DNA of 64,000 nucleotides from an uncultured Gammaproteobacteria bacterium (GTDB taxonomy: Bacteria; Pseudomonadota; Gammaproteobacteria; PS1; Pseudothioglobaceae): contig CABXIU010000002.1 of the NCBI GenBank assembly GCA_902512305.1, positions 108,512 through 172,511 of the forward strand. Direction: 5' to 3'. Within the stretch, counting starts at the first letter, position 1; the number at the start of each line of letters is the position of its first letter. Under the pieces are notes generated by a model. It did not search any database, had not been told where the DNA came from, and worked only from the letters and a program-made list of their open reading frames with translations. This document shows positions 52,079-61,215 of this stretch, in pieces. The translations under genes and the position numbers were made by a program.

Positions 52079-53257
52079 TTAACCAGTAATTTTTGAGAGA
52101 TACTTCGTGAATTGCCAGAGGTTTTTCTCAATCGGATGAAGTGTGCCTTGAGGTAATCTACGAGATTGACTCCCATAATATAGAGCCTCTACAAGAGTTT
52201 TATCTTCTTCATTTGCAGTGTTCATATAGTGGATCTTTTTTTTGAGCCATTCATCATAATCTTCTTTTGCTATATCGTTAAGAATCTCAGGCGGCACTGC
52301 GACTCCCCAGGTTGCCTTAAATTCATCAACTCCTTGCGGCATAACTGAAACCCACCAGAGATAATCTGGCATGAGGGTTACTAGGTGACTTGGAAAGACA
52401 CAAAAATCAACCATTGTTCGCCTCCACTTACCTTGAAGTTTTGTATTTTTTGGGTGGGCAGCGCCTGGACCGTTTTCTAGTTCTTGAGGGGCGAAGTGAT
52501 AACAGTAATGATCACTATCCTCGCCACACTCGTAATCTTTAATTTGTTTTTTATGTCCTGCAAACGTTTTTGGATGAGCAATGGGCACATGATAACTTTC
52601 AGTAAAGTTTTCAATAAGATTTTTCCAGTTCGTGTCCCAACTCATTGTCTCTCTAATAACGGTTTGATAGTTATTCATATCATACTGGCCAACAATACTG
52701 TTTCGAAAACTCTCTAGTGATTCAGAAACTTTCTTACTAGGATTTTTTGAGAGTGTTATATATAAAAACCCTTCCCAAGATTCTGTATGAAGTGACTCCA
52801 AATTATTTTTTTTGGAATTAAAGTCTGTTTTCAAATCCATAAATGGCGCATGGTTTAGTTTGCCATCTATTCCATAAGTCCAAGCATGGTTTGGACAGGT
52901 AAACGCAAATGCATTTCCTGATTTTTTATTGACAATGCATGTAAAACGGTGGGCGCAGGCATTTACAAATCCCATAATTTCACCCGATTTTTGTCGAACA
53001 GCTAGAATAGGAGTTCCAGCTATTTCATGAGTTAGAAAGTCACCCGTTGATTGAATCTCATCACATCGACCAATACAAATCCATTCCTTATTAAAAATAT
53101 TAGCCTGTTCATGGTTATAAAATTCTATCGAATGATTAACCACTGAAGGAATTGGAGTTGCTTTTTCAAATGGTTTTTTTGAGCACTCTTGAAGTATCTT
53201 AAGGGATTTATCAAGCGATACATTGGTATAGGCGTTTTGCGCAATCTCTGTTTTCAT
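52079..53257 (-). CDS. Rieske non-haem iron oxygenase, large subunit (second)
   Basis: A 392-residue oxygenase. Rieske ligands are in NACAHRFTCIV (about 89-99) and CPNHAWTYGIDG (about 118-129); the mononuclear site begins ENFTESYHVPIAHP near residue 215. It differs clearly from the protein at 38353, so the two are not recent duplicates. A quinone oxidoreductase gene follows; no dedicated Rieske reductase is visible. The fold suits quaternary amine or carboxylate hydroxylation. Confidence 0.9.
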   Translation of the reverse strand: MKTEIAQNAYTNVSLDKSLKILQECSKKPFEKATPIPSVVNHSIEFYNHEQANIFNKEWICIGRCDEIQSTGDFLTHEIAGTPILAVRQKSGEIMGFVNACAHRFTCIVNKKSGNAFAFTCPNHAWTYGIDGKLNHAPFMDLKTDFNSKKNNLESLHTESWEGFLYITLSKNPSKKVSESLESFRNSIVGQYDMNNYQTVIRETMSWDTNWKNLIENFTESYHVPIAHPKTFAGHKKQIKDYECGEDSDHYCYHFAPQELENGPGAAHPKNTKLQGKWRRTMVDFCVFPSHLVTLMPDYLWWVSVMPQGVDEFKATWGVAVPPEILNDIAKEDYDEWLKKKIHYMNTANEEDKTLVEALYYGSQSRRLPQGTLHPIEKNLWQFTKYLSKITG

Positions 53258-53330
53258 GAAAAAATTGTATCATGAAAGAAAGCTCTGTCAATACGACAAA
53301 GATTCAGTTTTATTGCGACTGCTGAAATTA

Positions 53331-53357
53331 AAAAAGCCCTAACTTGTAGGGCTTTTT
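53331..53357 (-). terminator. Rho-independent terminator after the cupin gene
   Basis: AAAAAGCCCTA-ACTTG-TAGGGCTTTTT: an 11-bp stem with flanking A and T runs, 15 bases beyond the cupin stop and 74 bases before the Rieske start. It isolates the cupin gene. Confidence 0.85.
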
Positions 53358-53371
53358 AGCTTAAGATTTTA

Positions 53372-53737
53372 TTAGCTATCCCAAACTGCGAAAGACTTAC
53401 CTTGATTATTAAACTCATAACCAATAAACGGTTCATCACTGATGACTTCTCCATCATGCCCTGGCGAAATAGAATAAGCATCACCAGCGTTAACTATCAT
53501 CTCTGTACCATCATCGTGAGTCACCCTCATACTACCTTGGACGCAAGCTCCTAAATGACCAGCTTGGCAGCTTTCACCACCAACATGTGGTTTGATGCAT
53601 TCAGACCACATCCATCCAGGCTGTGCAGTGACTCTAACTGCTTTAATAGTTCCAAACTCAAGAATTTCTGCTCGAGTCTTATCCGGCGCCACTAAATCAT
53701 CAGGATTATCAAATGATTTCTTTTCTAAACTTGCCAT
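53372..53737 (-). CDS. Cupin-domain protein
   Basis: A 121-residue single-cupin protein. WMWSECIKPHVGGESCQAGHLG near residue 42 holds the first metal-ligand region, and NAGDAYSISPGHDGEVISDEPF near 85 the second cupin motif. No fused DNA-binding domain, so an enzyme or small-molecule sensor is possible. AAGGAGAA stands upstream of the ATG. Terminator-bounded single gene. Confidence 0.85.
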   Translation of the reverse strand: MASLEKKSFDNPDDLVAPDKTRAEILEFGTIKAVRVTAQPGWMWSECIKPHVGGESCQAGHLGACVQGSMRVTHDDGTEMIVNAGDAYSISPGHDGEVISDEPFIGYEFNNQGKSFAVWDS

Positions 53738-53818
53738 ATCTATTCTCCTTATAAAGTATTATTGCAATTTAATTATATCCTTTTGCCTGAAATCTTTTAT
53801 AAGATAAATGATGTAAAT

Positions 53819-54346
53819 ATGAAAAAACTAATCACAATATTTCTATTGACATTTTCCAGTTTATCTCATGGAGACGGCGTTAATGAATGGCAGGATATAG
53901 AAATGAATATCAATAAACTTAATTCTCTAAACAAATGCAATAGTTGTGTCTTGTGGAATACAAATTTCCAAAATGCAAACCTTGCAAATGCAAGCCTTTC
54001 TGGTGTGGATTTTATTACAGCAAATCTGGCGGGAGCTACTTTATATAATGCAAACCTTGAAGGTTCAAGCCTTTTTGGTGCGGATCTGAACGGCGCTAAC
54101 CTTGAGAATGCAAATCTTTTTGGTGCAAACCTTTTTGCAGTGAATTTATATGGCGCTAATCTCTATGGTGCCAATCTTACATCGGCAGATATGAGCTTAG
54201 CAAATCTAGGCGGCGTTAATTTTTCGAGTGCTAATTTGACAAATGCTAATCTAAGAGGGGCAGATTTGAGTGGTGCAATTATAGAGGGCGCTTTTCTATG
54301 TAACACCATGATGCCTTGGGGGCTTGATAACTCCTCTTGCCGGTAA
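53819..54346 (+). CDS. Secreted pentapeptide-repeat protein
   Basis: A 175-residue protein from the ATG at 53819, with a signal peptide (MKKLITIFLLTFSSLSHG). From about residue 48 it is a row of A(N/D)LxxA pentapeptides (NANLANASLSGVDFITANL and so on), which fold as a right-handed beta-helix. Two Cys flank the helix at each end (CNSC and CNTM ... SSC), perhaps capping it. Function unknown. It ends two bases before the convergent nitrilase-family gene. Confidence 0.85.
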   Translation: MKKLITIFLLTFSSLSHGDGVNEWQDIEMNINKLNSLNKCNSCVLWNTNFQNANLANASLSGVDFITANLAGATLYNANLEGSSLFGADLNGANLENANLFGANLFAVNLYGANLYGANLTSADMSLANLGGVNFSSANLTNANLRGADLSGAIIEGAFLCNTMMPWGLDNSSCR

Positions 54347-54348
54347 TG

Positions 54349-55122
54349 CTAGTTGATGGATTGCGAGTCTTTAAGGTAGGGCAGTTTTTCCCGAACCAAT
54401 AAAATATCTTTTGTGTCGATCTCTGCAGAAATTAGTTTTTCACCTTGCTCGGCGTTTGCAAGGTCTATACCGTCCGGTCCAATAATTTTGCTCTCACCCA
54501 TGAAGTCTATGCCGTTTAATTTACCAGTTGAGTTTGCATAAGCGACGAATATTCCATTTTCAAATGCCCTTGTTCTGGAGTTGTATCTCGCCGCAGCTGG
54601 CCAATGAGACGACTGGCCAGTCGGTGCAATAATTAACTGCACATCCTGATTAGCTATGTTTCTAATGATTTCAGGAAATTCGAGTTCATAACAAATAACG
54701 ATTGCTGCTTTAATGCCCTTAATAGAAATAATTGTGTTTTCCTTTCCCGGTGTAAATATTGTTGATTCATCTGCAGTGAGAGGCAGAAGTTTTTTTTGAT
54801 GGTTCGCTATGGCTAATCCATTATCATCAAAGAGTTGCGCTGAATTAAATAGATCACCATTGCTTATCTCGGGGTATCCATAAATAATCGCAGTGCTGAA
54901 TTTTTTAGCAAGGGAGCTAATTTTATTGGCGTATTCACCATCATGCGTTTCGCTATATTCATTAATTTTTTCAAGGCTTCCATACCCAGAAATGAAGAGT
55001 TCGGGACAAAGCACCAAATCTAATTTAGAGTGCTTATTTAGATGCTTCTCTAGTCTATTGATTTTTTCAAGAGGACTCTCATCCTTCATTTCATATTGAA
55101 ATATACCGATATTCAGTTTCAT
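54349..55122 (-). CDS. Carbon-nitrogen hydrolase (nitrilase superfamily)
   Basis: A 257-residue amidase of the nitrilase fold. The Glu is in VLCPELFISGYGS near residue 40, the Lys in HQKKLLPLTADE near 112, and the Cys in AAIVICYELEFPEIIRN near 143, giving the full catalytic triad. The ATG overlaps the stop of the upstream small membrane-protein gene by four bases. Likely acts on an amide or carbamoyl compound. Confidence 0.92.
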   Translation of the reverse strand: MKLNIGIFQYEMKDESPLEKINRLEKHLNKHSKLDLVLCPELFISGYGSLEKINEYSETHDGEYANKISSLAKKFSTAIIYGYPEISNGDLFNSAQLFDDNGLAIANHQKKLLPLTADESTIFTPGKENTIISIKGIKAAIVICYELEFPEIIRNIANQDVQLIIAPTGQSSHWPAAARYNSRTRAFENGIFVAYANSTGKLNGIDFMGESKIIGPDGIDLANAEQGEKLISAEIDTKDILLVREKLPYLKDSQSIN

Positions 55123-55364
55123 TTTTTTTGTCTATTTATGCGAAATTTTTTTATCCATTTATAGGGCCTTAATACAACCCAGTATAGCCAAACTGGGGCA
55201 CCAACAATATAAAAAATGTGCCAGTAAACGTTATAGAAATCGAACCATCCCACGATGATTTGGTTATTCAGCTTAGAATAGGTGGTTGCAACGAAGAACG
55301 AAAAAAGAAGCCAACTACAACTTAAATAAAAACTTATTCTTGTTTTTAAAGAGAACTTTATCAT
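55119..55364 (-). CDS. Small two-span membrane protein
   Basis: An 81-residue protein with two hydrophobic segments (about residues 9-28 and 44-66) and a basic tail (KKFRINRQKK). Translationally coupled to the nitrilase-family gene. No family recognised. Confidence 0.6.
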   Translation of the reverse strand: MIKFSLKTRISFYLSCSWLLFSFFVATTYSKLNNQIIVGWFDFYNVYWHIFYIVGAPVWLYWVVLRPYKWIKKFRINRQKK

Positions 55365-55433
55365 CGTGAATAAATATACTGTATAAGATTGAAGATAACT
55401 ATAATTTAGTTTCTGAATTTATAAGAACTATTG

Positions 55434-56441
55434 ATGATAAAAACATTGCAAATTTCTGAAAAAGAAGCCTGGGATTTGGCGTTTAATGCTCTTGTAAATA
55501 ATCAGACATCTAAAGATAATGCAAAAGAAGTCGCTGATGCATTAATTAGCGCTGAGTTTGATGGCCAGCCAGGCCATGGACTTTCAAGAATACCCTCTTA
55601 CGTTGAGCAGCTGACTTCGGGCAAGGTTAAGGGTAATGAAGCCCCTTCTATTCTTAGCTCAAATGGAAGTGTGATAAAGGTTGATGCTAATAACGGTTTT
55701 GCTTATCCTGCAATATCATTAGCAATCAAAGAAATCATACCAATCTGTAAAAAATTTGGAATTGCAGCAGCAAGTATTTCTCGTTCTCATCATTTTGGTC
55801 AAGCAGGAAGGCATGTTGAAATCTTGTCTGAGAATGGACTGATTGGATTAATGTTTGGAAATACACCTAAGGCTATTCCGCCATGGGGAGGCACAAAAGC
55901 TTTATTTGGAACCAACCCCATTGCGTTTTCAACACCTCGAGATAATGAGCCACCCCTGGTTATCGATATGAGTTTAAGTAAGGTTGCTAGAGGAAAAGTC
56001 ATGGTCGCTAACCAGCACAATGAAAAAATTCCAGAGGATTGGGCAATTGATAGTGATGGTAAGCCAACTTCGGACCCAAAAAAAGCTTTGGCTGGGGCAA
56101 TGCTACCGATTGGTGATGCTAAGGGAAGTGCTCTTGCATTAATGGTAGAGATATTAGCAGCTGGACTGACGGGCTCAAACTTTGGTTTTGAGGCAAGTTC
56201 TTTTCTTGATGCTGAAGGAGGTTCACCCGGTGTAGGTCAGCTCATTATTGCAATTGATCCAAGTTTTTTCTCTGAAGGCGGCTTTTCTGAAAGGACGGAA
56301 ACTATTGTGAGTTCAATTTTGGAACAGCCCTCAACAAGGCTTCCTGGTGATAGGCGAATTCAAAAAAGAAAACTGCGTGAAAGTTCAAATAAAATTACGA
56401 TTTCAAGTGAACTGTACGAAAAAATTAACTCTTTAAGCTAG
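55434..56441 (+). CDS. Malate/L-lactate dehydrogenase family oxidoreductase (Ldh2 type)
   Basis: A 335-residue NAD(P)-dependent 2-hydroxyacid dehydrogenase of the YlbC/ComC/Ldh2 fold. The ATG at 55434 is used; a TTG directly before it is an alternative. SRSHHFGQAGRHVE near residue 118 (catalytic His), PPWGGTKALFGTNPIAFSTP near 145 and DAKGSALALMVEILAAGLTG near 225 are diagnostic. It stands alone between divergent and convergent neighbours. Substrate could be malate, sulfolactate or ureidoglycolate. Confidence 0.92.
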   Translation: MIKTLQISEKEAWDLAFNALVNNQTSKDNAKEVADALISAEFDGQPGHGLSRIPSYVEQLTSGKVKGNEAPSILSSNGSVIKVDANNGFAYPAISLAIKEIIPICKKFGIAAASISRSHHFGQAGRHVEILSENGLIGLMFGNTPKAIPPWGGTKALFGTNPIAFSTPRDNEPPLVIDMSLSKVARGKVMVANQHNEKIPEDWAIDSDGKPTSDPKKALAGAMLPIGDAKGSALALMVEILAAGLTGSNFGFEASSFLDAEGGSPGVGQLIIAIDPSFFSEGGFSERTETIVSSILEQPSTRLPGDRRIQKRKLRESSNKITISSELYEKINSLS

Positions 56442-56540
56442 AAATTCATCAAAAACACTTTTTATTCTATACTCATATATATCTATTAATCTAGTAGTTT
56501 TTGTAATATAATGGCTTTTTTGTTTGATATAAGGCCTTTT

Positions 56541-57464
56541 ATGAGGTTAATTACTTCCAATATAACTAAAGTTTTACTGAGTGCAGTTTTTACAATATCT
56601 TTAGGGTTTTCTCTAGCAGTGAGTGCTGATGATTCTGAGCAAATTAAATCATCTTTAATGAGCAGAATGACTAGTGCTACAGGTTCTTTTATTTCTACCG
56701 GAATAGGCGCGCTTTTAAGTCCTAACTTTGATACTGTAGAGGTCAATACTAACTTAAAAGAAGGCGACTCTACTGTCGATATCGGTGTTCTTAAGGCTTA
56801 TGGTGATAATCCAAATTCATTTTTGTTTAACCAGTTTAATTTAAATCGATTCGATAAGCGCACTACATTAAATGTTGGTCTTGGGTATCGAAGACTCAAT
56901 GATGATGAAACATGGATGACAGGCTTTAATGTCTTTTATGATCATGAGTTTCCAAATGATCATAAACGTAATGGTGTTGGAATTGAGGTAATAAGTTCAG
57001 TATTTGAGCTTAGAGTCAATCAATATAACGGCACAACAGGCTATATTACAGATAAAAGCGGAGTAGACTCCAAAGCGCTTGATGGAAGAGATATGGGCTT
57101 TAAGGTCGCGCTTCCATTCCTTCCTGGGATGAAATTTGGAGTTAATTCATTTACTTGGGACGGTGTTGATGGAATGCAAGATCAAAAAGGCAGAAAGTAC
57201 ACACTCGGTGGAAACCTCTCCGATAACTTATCTCTTCATTACTTAAGAACGGATCATAAGCTTGCATCCAAGACAGATACCAATAGTGTTGTTCTAAATT
57301 ACACTTGGAACCTTGGCCAAGACAATGTCAAACCAAAACTATTTGAATTTTCAAGTTCTGCCTATGAGCTGACAAAACTTGGTGATGAGAGATATGCCTT
57401 AGTTCAGCGTGAGAATAGAATTATCAAGAAAAAGACAGGCGTATTAACAATCAGTGGAATCTAA
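56541..57464 (+). CDS. Stand-alone inverse-autotransporter beta-barrel (intimin/invasin-type)
   Basis: A 307-residue outer-membrane protein from the ATG at 56541, with a signal peptide ending AVSA. From about residue 30 on it reads as the inverse-autotransporter barrel: LLSPNFDTVEVNTNL, FNQFNLNRFDKRTTLNVGLG, TGFNVFYDHEFPNDHKRNGV and the end ERYALVQRENRIIKKKTG, which in intimin-like proteins precedes the plug/linker and passenger. Here the protein stops there, with no Ig-like passenger. It is followed after one base by a gene for a secreted Ser/Thr-rich protein, perhaps its detached partner. Confidence 0.82.
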   Translation: MRLITSNITKVLLSAVFTISLGFSLAVSADDSEQIKSSLMSRMTSATGSFISTGIGALLSPNFDTVEVNTNLKEGDSTVDIGVLKAYGDNPNSFLFNQFNLNRFDKRTTLNVGLGYRRLNDDETWMTGFNVFYDHEFPNDHKRNGVGIEVISSVFELRVNQYNGTTGYITDKSGVDSKALDGRDMGFKVALPFLPGMKFGVNSFTWDGVDGMQDQKGRKYTLGGNLSDNLSLHYLRTDHKLASKTDTNSVVLNYTWNLGQDNVKPKLFEFSSSAYELTKLGDERYALVQRENRIIKKKTGVLTISGI

Positions 57465-57465
57465 T

Positions 57466-58434
57466 ATGAAAACATTAAACCTAAATAAAATCACTCTATT
57501 AATTGCCTTATTTTTTGTTGCGATCGCTTTTTCAAATAGTGCGAATGCACTTTGTGTAGTTGATGGAAATGGAGCTATTGTTACTGTGAGTGGCAATTCA
57601 ACAGAACCTGTTAAGGATGATACCACTATAGCTGGCGAGTACACTGCTGGTGACGCAACAGATAATTGCCTCGTTACGCCTGATGTCTATAGGCTAAATT
57701 TTTACAAATTTGGTCTTTGTACAGCTGATCCTGATTTGAATGACTTGAGCAGTTGTCAGTTCTTTTTTGAACAAGCTGCTGGTGTCGAAGTTGATATTCA
57801 GAAGGACGTGAGTGCAACTCTGCCAATTCCAGAGTACTATATTGAGTCAAACACCTATCAATACCTATACGTACAGTTAAGTACCAAACTTGGTATGAAA
57901 TGGTCGGGAAGAACGACTAATACTGTTGATGGTTCTTCTGGTGATGGAAACGGCGGCACTTATTGTTGGACGAGTAATGCTGGTCTACATGCGTCTACCT
58001 ATGTGGCTACCAATGCTCACGGATCATCGTTAGCTGACAGCACTCAAACGATGGATTGTGGAACTTCTGAAGGCACCGTTGTGTTTTCAAATGAGGTTTT
58101 GACTAGGTTCACCGATGCAAACTGTAGTTCTAATTTAGCTGCGAACGGTGATAAATCCACTTTTGCGATTGAGGGTACTGGATCGACTCGCGGAATACCG
58201 ACAGTTAACTTGCTGACATCTGCGGATGCGTTTGCAACGACCTGTGGGAATGCTGCAAAGATTGCTTGGACAACAGACCTAAGTACGCCTTATAAAGTAA
58301 CAGAAAATTCCACTTTTGCTATGAGTGTTAAAGCAACAGCTGCCAATAGTCTTGAATTTAGCTCTGACGACGATAATAGTTTAAATATAATTGCTTCGGG
58401 CGCTCCTAGAATCTATTTGACTGTTACTAATTAA
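57466..58434 (+). CDS. Secreted Ser/Thr/Cys-containing protein, possible partner of the barrel
   Basis: A 322-residue protein starting one base after the barrel stop (ATG at 57466; an ATG-less extension was rejected). A signal peptide (ending NSANA) is followed by a low-charge, Thr/Ser/Ala/Gly-rich chain with about nine spaced Cys, for example SSCQFFFE, TYCWTSNAGLH, MDCGTSEGTVVF and ANCSSNLA, and a beta-strand-like end RIYLTVTN. This is the composition of surface or pilus-like adhesins. No family recognised. Coupled translation with the barrel suggests the two work together at the surface. Confidence 0.7.
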   Translation: MKTLNLNKITLLIALFFVAIAFSNSANALCVVDGNGAIVTVSGNSTEPVKDDTTIAGEYTAGDATDNCLVTPDVYRLNFYKFGLCTADPDLNDLSSCQFFFEQAAGVEVDIQKDVSATLPIPEYYIESNTYQYLYVQLSTKLGMKWSGRTTNTVDGSSGDGNGGTYCWTSNAGLHASTYVATNAHGSSLADSTQTMDCGTSEGTVVFSNEVLTRFTDANCSSNLAANGDKSTFAIEGTGSTRGIPTVNLLTSADAFATTCGNAAKIAWTTDLSTPYKVTENSTFAMSVKATAANSLEFSSDDDNSLNIIASGAPRIYLTVTN

Positions 58435-58463
58435 TTTGTAGTTCAAGTAACTATTAAGTCATT

Positions 58464-59033
58464 GTGAAAAAGGTATTCACATTCTTTTTACTATTTAACG
58501 GCTTGGTTAATCCTGCCTATGCCGATCAGGACGTAGCAGAGAGGGCAATTAGATGCTCCGCACTCATTTATATCGAGATTACTAGACCAGAGATGGCTGG
58601 GCTGACTGCAGGCGAGGCACTTATGAATAGAGTCTATGCCTATCATATGATTGATGGCAGTGATATTGAGATGACCAATGGTCAAATCATTGCAGCCCAA
58701 ACAGCAGCCATTACCAAGCTGACCCAAGAATACATAAAAGGCGTTAATCTCGCTGAAGAATACCGAAACTGTGTTTATTGGATGACTGATGTTGCGAAAT
58801 ACATTAATATCAGTGAGTATGTCTCTACTGAGGATAACGCTGAAGAATCTGATGTTCAGGAGATGGCATTATTTTTGTCAGCTCCTACCAAGACATCTGT
58901 TACCATATTTAAAAATCCTATCGAAACTTGGGAGCAGCAGGTTGACTTGGGTTTTGTGGCTTGGGCCTCACAGGAGTTAGAGGTGCCCTATAAAGAAGCC
59001 ATTCTTAGTAAAATTAGTGAAAAATTTGAGTAG
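58464..59033 (+). CDS. Secreted protein of unknown function, GTG start
   Basis: A 189-residue protein with a GTG start at 58464 and signal peptide (MKKVFTFFLLFNGLVNPAYA). The mature part is mostly helical and acidic, with two Cys (about residues 32 and 104, as in AIRCSAL and YRNCVYW) that may pair. It is third in the barrel-adhesin unit, 29 bases downstream; a periplasmic helper is possible. No family recognised. Confidence 0.65.
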   Translation: MKKVFTFFLLFNGLVNPAYADQDVAERAIRCSALIYIEITRPEMAGLTAGEALMNRVYAYHMIDGSDIEMTNGQIIAAQTAAITKLTQEYIKGVNLAEEYRNCVYWMTDVAKYINISEYVSTEDNAEESDVQEMALFLSAPTKTSVTIFKNPIETWEQQVDLGFVAWASQELEVPYKEAILSKISEKFE

Positions 59034-59042
59034 AATTTATTA

Positions 59043-60041
59043 ATGGACAAAAAAACTAGAGACAACTCGACGATGATGAACGGCCTCTATTGGTGGGGCG
59101 TGCCTACTCTGTTCCGTTGCCCACATAAGCCCGAGACAAAGGGTTGCGATATAGCACTTGTTGGAGTGCCTCATAGCACTGGAAATGGCACAACTCAGCG
59201 AGATCAGCACCTAGGCCCAAGAGCTGTTAGGAACATTTCTGCACAAGGTAGAAGGGGTCATTTGAGGTTTGGAATCTCTCCATGGGAGATGTGCGATATT
59301 CGAGATTTTGGTGATGTTCCCCTTCCTGAAGCCAATAATAATGAGCAGTGTATTGAGCGTATCACCGAGTTCTATGATGTGCTTGCTGAGTCTAGTGTTC
59401 GTCCTGTTTCAATTGGTGGAGACCACTCGATTACTGGAGGGATTTTGCAAGCCATTGCAGGCCCTAAGTCTAAACTTACCAAGGGGGAAAAGGCTGTTCT
59501 TGTTCATTTTGATGCGCACACGGATGCTTATCATCAGCTTGACCATTTTTTAGGAGCAGTCAAGTCAGCAGCCCACTGGGCAAGCTATTTAGTTAGAGAT
59601 GGTTTTGTCGATGCATCAAAAAGTATACAAGTTGGAATCAGAGGTAATACTAGAACTCTAGACTGGCTTGACTCAAGTTATGAGCTTGGTTATGAGATTA
59701 TTACCAAAGATCAGTATGATGAGTATGGCGTTGAAAAATGCATCAAAATGATTCAGGAGCGAGTCGGAGATGCGCCAATCTATATTACATTTGATTTAGA
59801 TTGCTTAGACGTTACTGTGGCGCCAGGCGTATCGAACTTAGAGCCAGCTATCGAAGGTTTTAAAATGCCAGACGTTCTAAAGATGCTCCAAGGCCTTCGA
59901 GGTAAAAATATTATTGGTGGCGATGTTGTATGTCTGATGCCTACAGTTGACTCCCCCAATCAAATTACCGCACATGTAGCCAATTCAATTATGTTCGAGA
60001 TGGTCTGCTTAATAGCTGACAACTTGGGGAATCAATCCTAA
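59043..60041 (+). CDS. Ureohydrolase (arginase/agmatinase family), divergent member
   Basis: A 332-residue Mn-type hydrolase of guanidino compounds. All metal ligands are present: GGDHSITGG near residue 125, VHFDAHTDAYH near 158, and TFDLDCLDV near 247. But the usual GTPEPGG that follows the last motif is GVSNLEPAIEG, and the substrate loop after DAHTD is unlike agmatinase (QLDHFLGAVKSAAHW). Substrate may be guanidinobutyrate, guanidinopropionate, guanidine or agmatine; not decided. It starts nine bases after the preceding secreted-protein gene. Confidence 0.88.
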   Translation: MDKKTRDNSTMMNGLYWWGVPTLFRCPHKPETKGCDIALVGVPHSTGNGTTQRDQHLGPRAVRNISAQGRRGHLRFGISPWEMCDIRDFGDVPLPEANNNEQCIERITEFYDVLAESSVRPVSIGGDHSITGGILQAIAGPKSKLTKGEKAVLVHFDAHTDAYHQLDHFLGAVKSAAHWASYLVRDGFVDASKSIQVGIRGNTRTLDWLDSSYELGYEIITKDQYDEYGVEKCIKMIQERVGDAPIYITFDLDCLDVTVAPGVSNLEPAIEGFKMPDVLKMLQGLRGKNIIGGDVVCLMPTVDSPNQITAHVANSIMFEMVCLIADNLGNQS

Positions 60042-60424
60042 CTTTTAGAGTTTTTTAAATGGATACCAAGAGCCTTTGTAGATATCAAGGTTTCTAGAAG
60101 TGCAAACAATAATGAGCCCGAGAGCATCAAGAGTCCAAAGCCAAAAATATAGTTGGCTAGAATGTAGTATTTGAGATAGACCAATATAATTGTCATCAGG
60201 TTGCCAATAAAACTAACGACCCCAAAAACCTGCATCCTTCTAATATAGACAACTCGTTTTTCAAGAATCTTGAGCTGCTCATCAGCGTGTTGTGTCTTAG
60301 ACTCATCGCTTCCCTCTGTCGTCATTGCTCGAATTAATACGCTTAGAGAATGAAGTCGACTGGTATAGGCGACAAACAATAAAGAGATTGCAGGGAAGAG
60401 AAGTGCGGGTGTGGTGATATCCAT
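60038..60424 (-). CDS. DUF2721-family membrane protein
   Basis: A 128-residue protein with three hydrophobic spans (about 4-22, 64-86, 90-112). The pattern FPAISLLFVAYTSRLHSLSVLIR then LKILEKRVVYIRRMQVFGVVSF matches DUF2721, function unknown. It converges with the ureohydrolase gene (four-base overlap) and lies 32 bases after the persulfide dioxygenase gene. Confidence 0.82.
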   Translation of the reverse strand: MDITTPALLFPAISLLFVAYTSRLHSLSVLIRAMTTEGSDESKTQHADEQLKILEKRVVYIRRMQVFGVVSFIGNLMTIILVYLKYYILANYIFGFGLLMLSGSLLFALLETLISTKALGIHLKNSKS

Positions 60425-60456
60425 AGATTTATATTTTAATAAGAAATGAGTTTCTA

Positions 60457-61173
60457 TTAGACAGAGGTCTTTTCTGAAATAAGGCCACAGCTTTGATTTG
60501 CAGGTACTGCGATTTTAATTTTTTTCGGTAGTGATAGATCAAGGTTGTTGACGTTATTAATAAAAGTTTTCTGGTCATCTGATTCTCTAACCATAGAATT
60601 AAACTTCTTTTCTTCGCCAATGGTACTAACAGAAAGCCCATTGTAGTCATGCGCTGGATAGACCTCAGTAGAATCTGGAAGTTTATAAAGTTTTTGAATT
60701 GATTCATATAAAGACTCAGCGGAACCGCCCTGGAAGTCACACCTACCCGTGCTTCTAATAAAGAGAGCATCGCCTGTTAGTACTTTATTCTCAACAAGGT
60801 ATGACATGCAACCGAGAGTATGTCCTGGAGTCTCGATTGCTATTATTTCATATTTACCAATATTGAGGATGTGTCCCTCGCCAGCCATAATATCTGAACA
60901 GGCCTCGGCAGAAACATTTTCCATTCCCATAACTATCCTTGCTTCAGGATAGAATTTTTTAAGTGGACAAGCGCTAGTTATATGGTCTGCATGAATATGA
61001 GTTTCTATGATGAATTTAAGATCAAGTTCTAGCTCTTTTAGTAAAGCAATATCTCTCTCAATCATAATATCAACTGCATCAATAATTGCAGCCTCTTTAG
61101 TTTTACTATCTGCTATTAGGTAAGTGTACGTGCAGCTTTCTCTTTCAAAAAGTTGCTTGAAGATTAAACTCAT
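60457..61173 (-). CDS. Persulfide dioxygenase (ETHE1-type metallo-beta-lactamase fold)
   Basis: A 238-residue enzyme that oxidises glutathione persulfide to sulfite. Metal site ETHIHADHITSA near residue 55, TPGHTLGCMSYL near 112, and LTGDALFIRSTGRCDFQGGS near 132, the last being the ETHE1 signature. The opening FKQLFERESCTYTYLIAD is also typical. It links with sulfur metabolism suggested by the dmd operon and gshB. Confidence 0.93.
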   Translation of the reverse strand: MSLIFKQLFERESCTYTYLIADSKTKEAAIIDAVDIMIERDIALLKELELDLKFIIETHIHADHITSACPLKKFYPEARIVMGMENVSAEACSDIMAGEGHILNIGKYEIIAIETPGHTLGCMSYLVENKVLTGDALFIRSTGRCDFQGGSAESLYESIQKLYKLPDSTEVYPAHDYNGLSVSTIGEEKKFNSMVRESDDQKTFINNVNNLDLSLPKKIKIAVPANQSCGLISEKTSV

Positions 61174-61215
61174 AAGAGAACCTTAGATTTTAATAAGAAA
61201 AATTATAACTCAATT

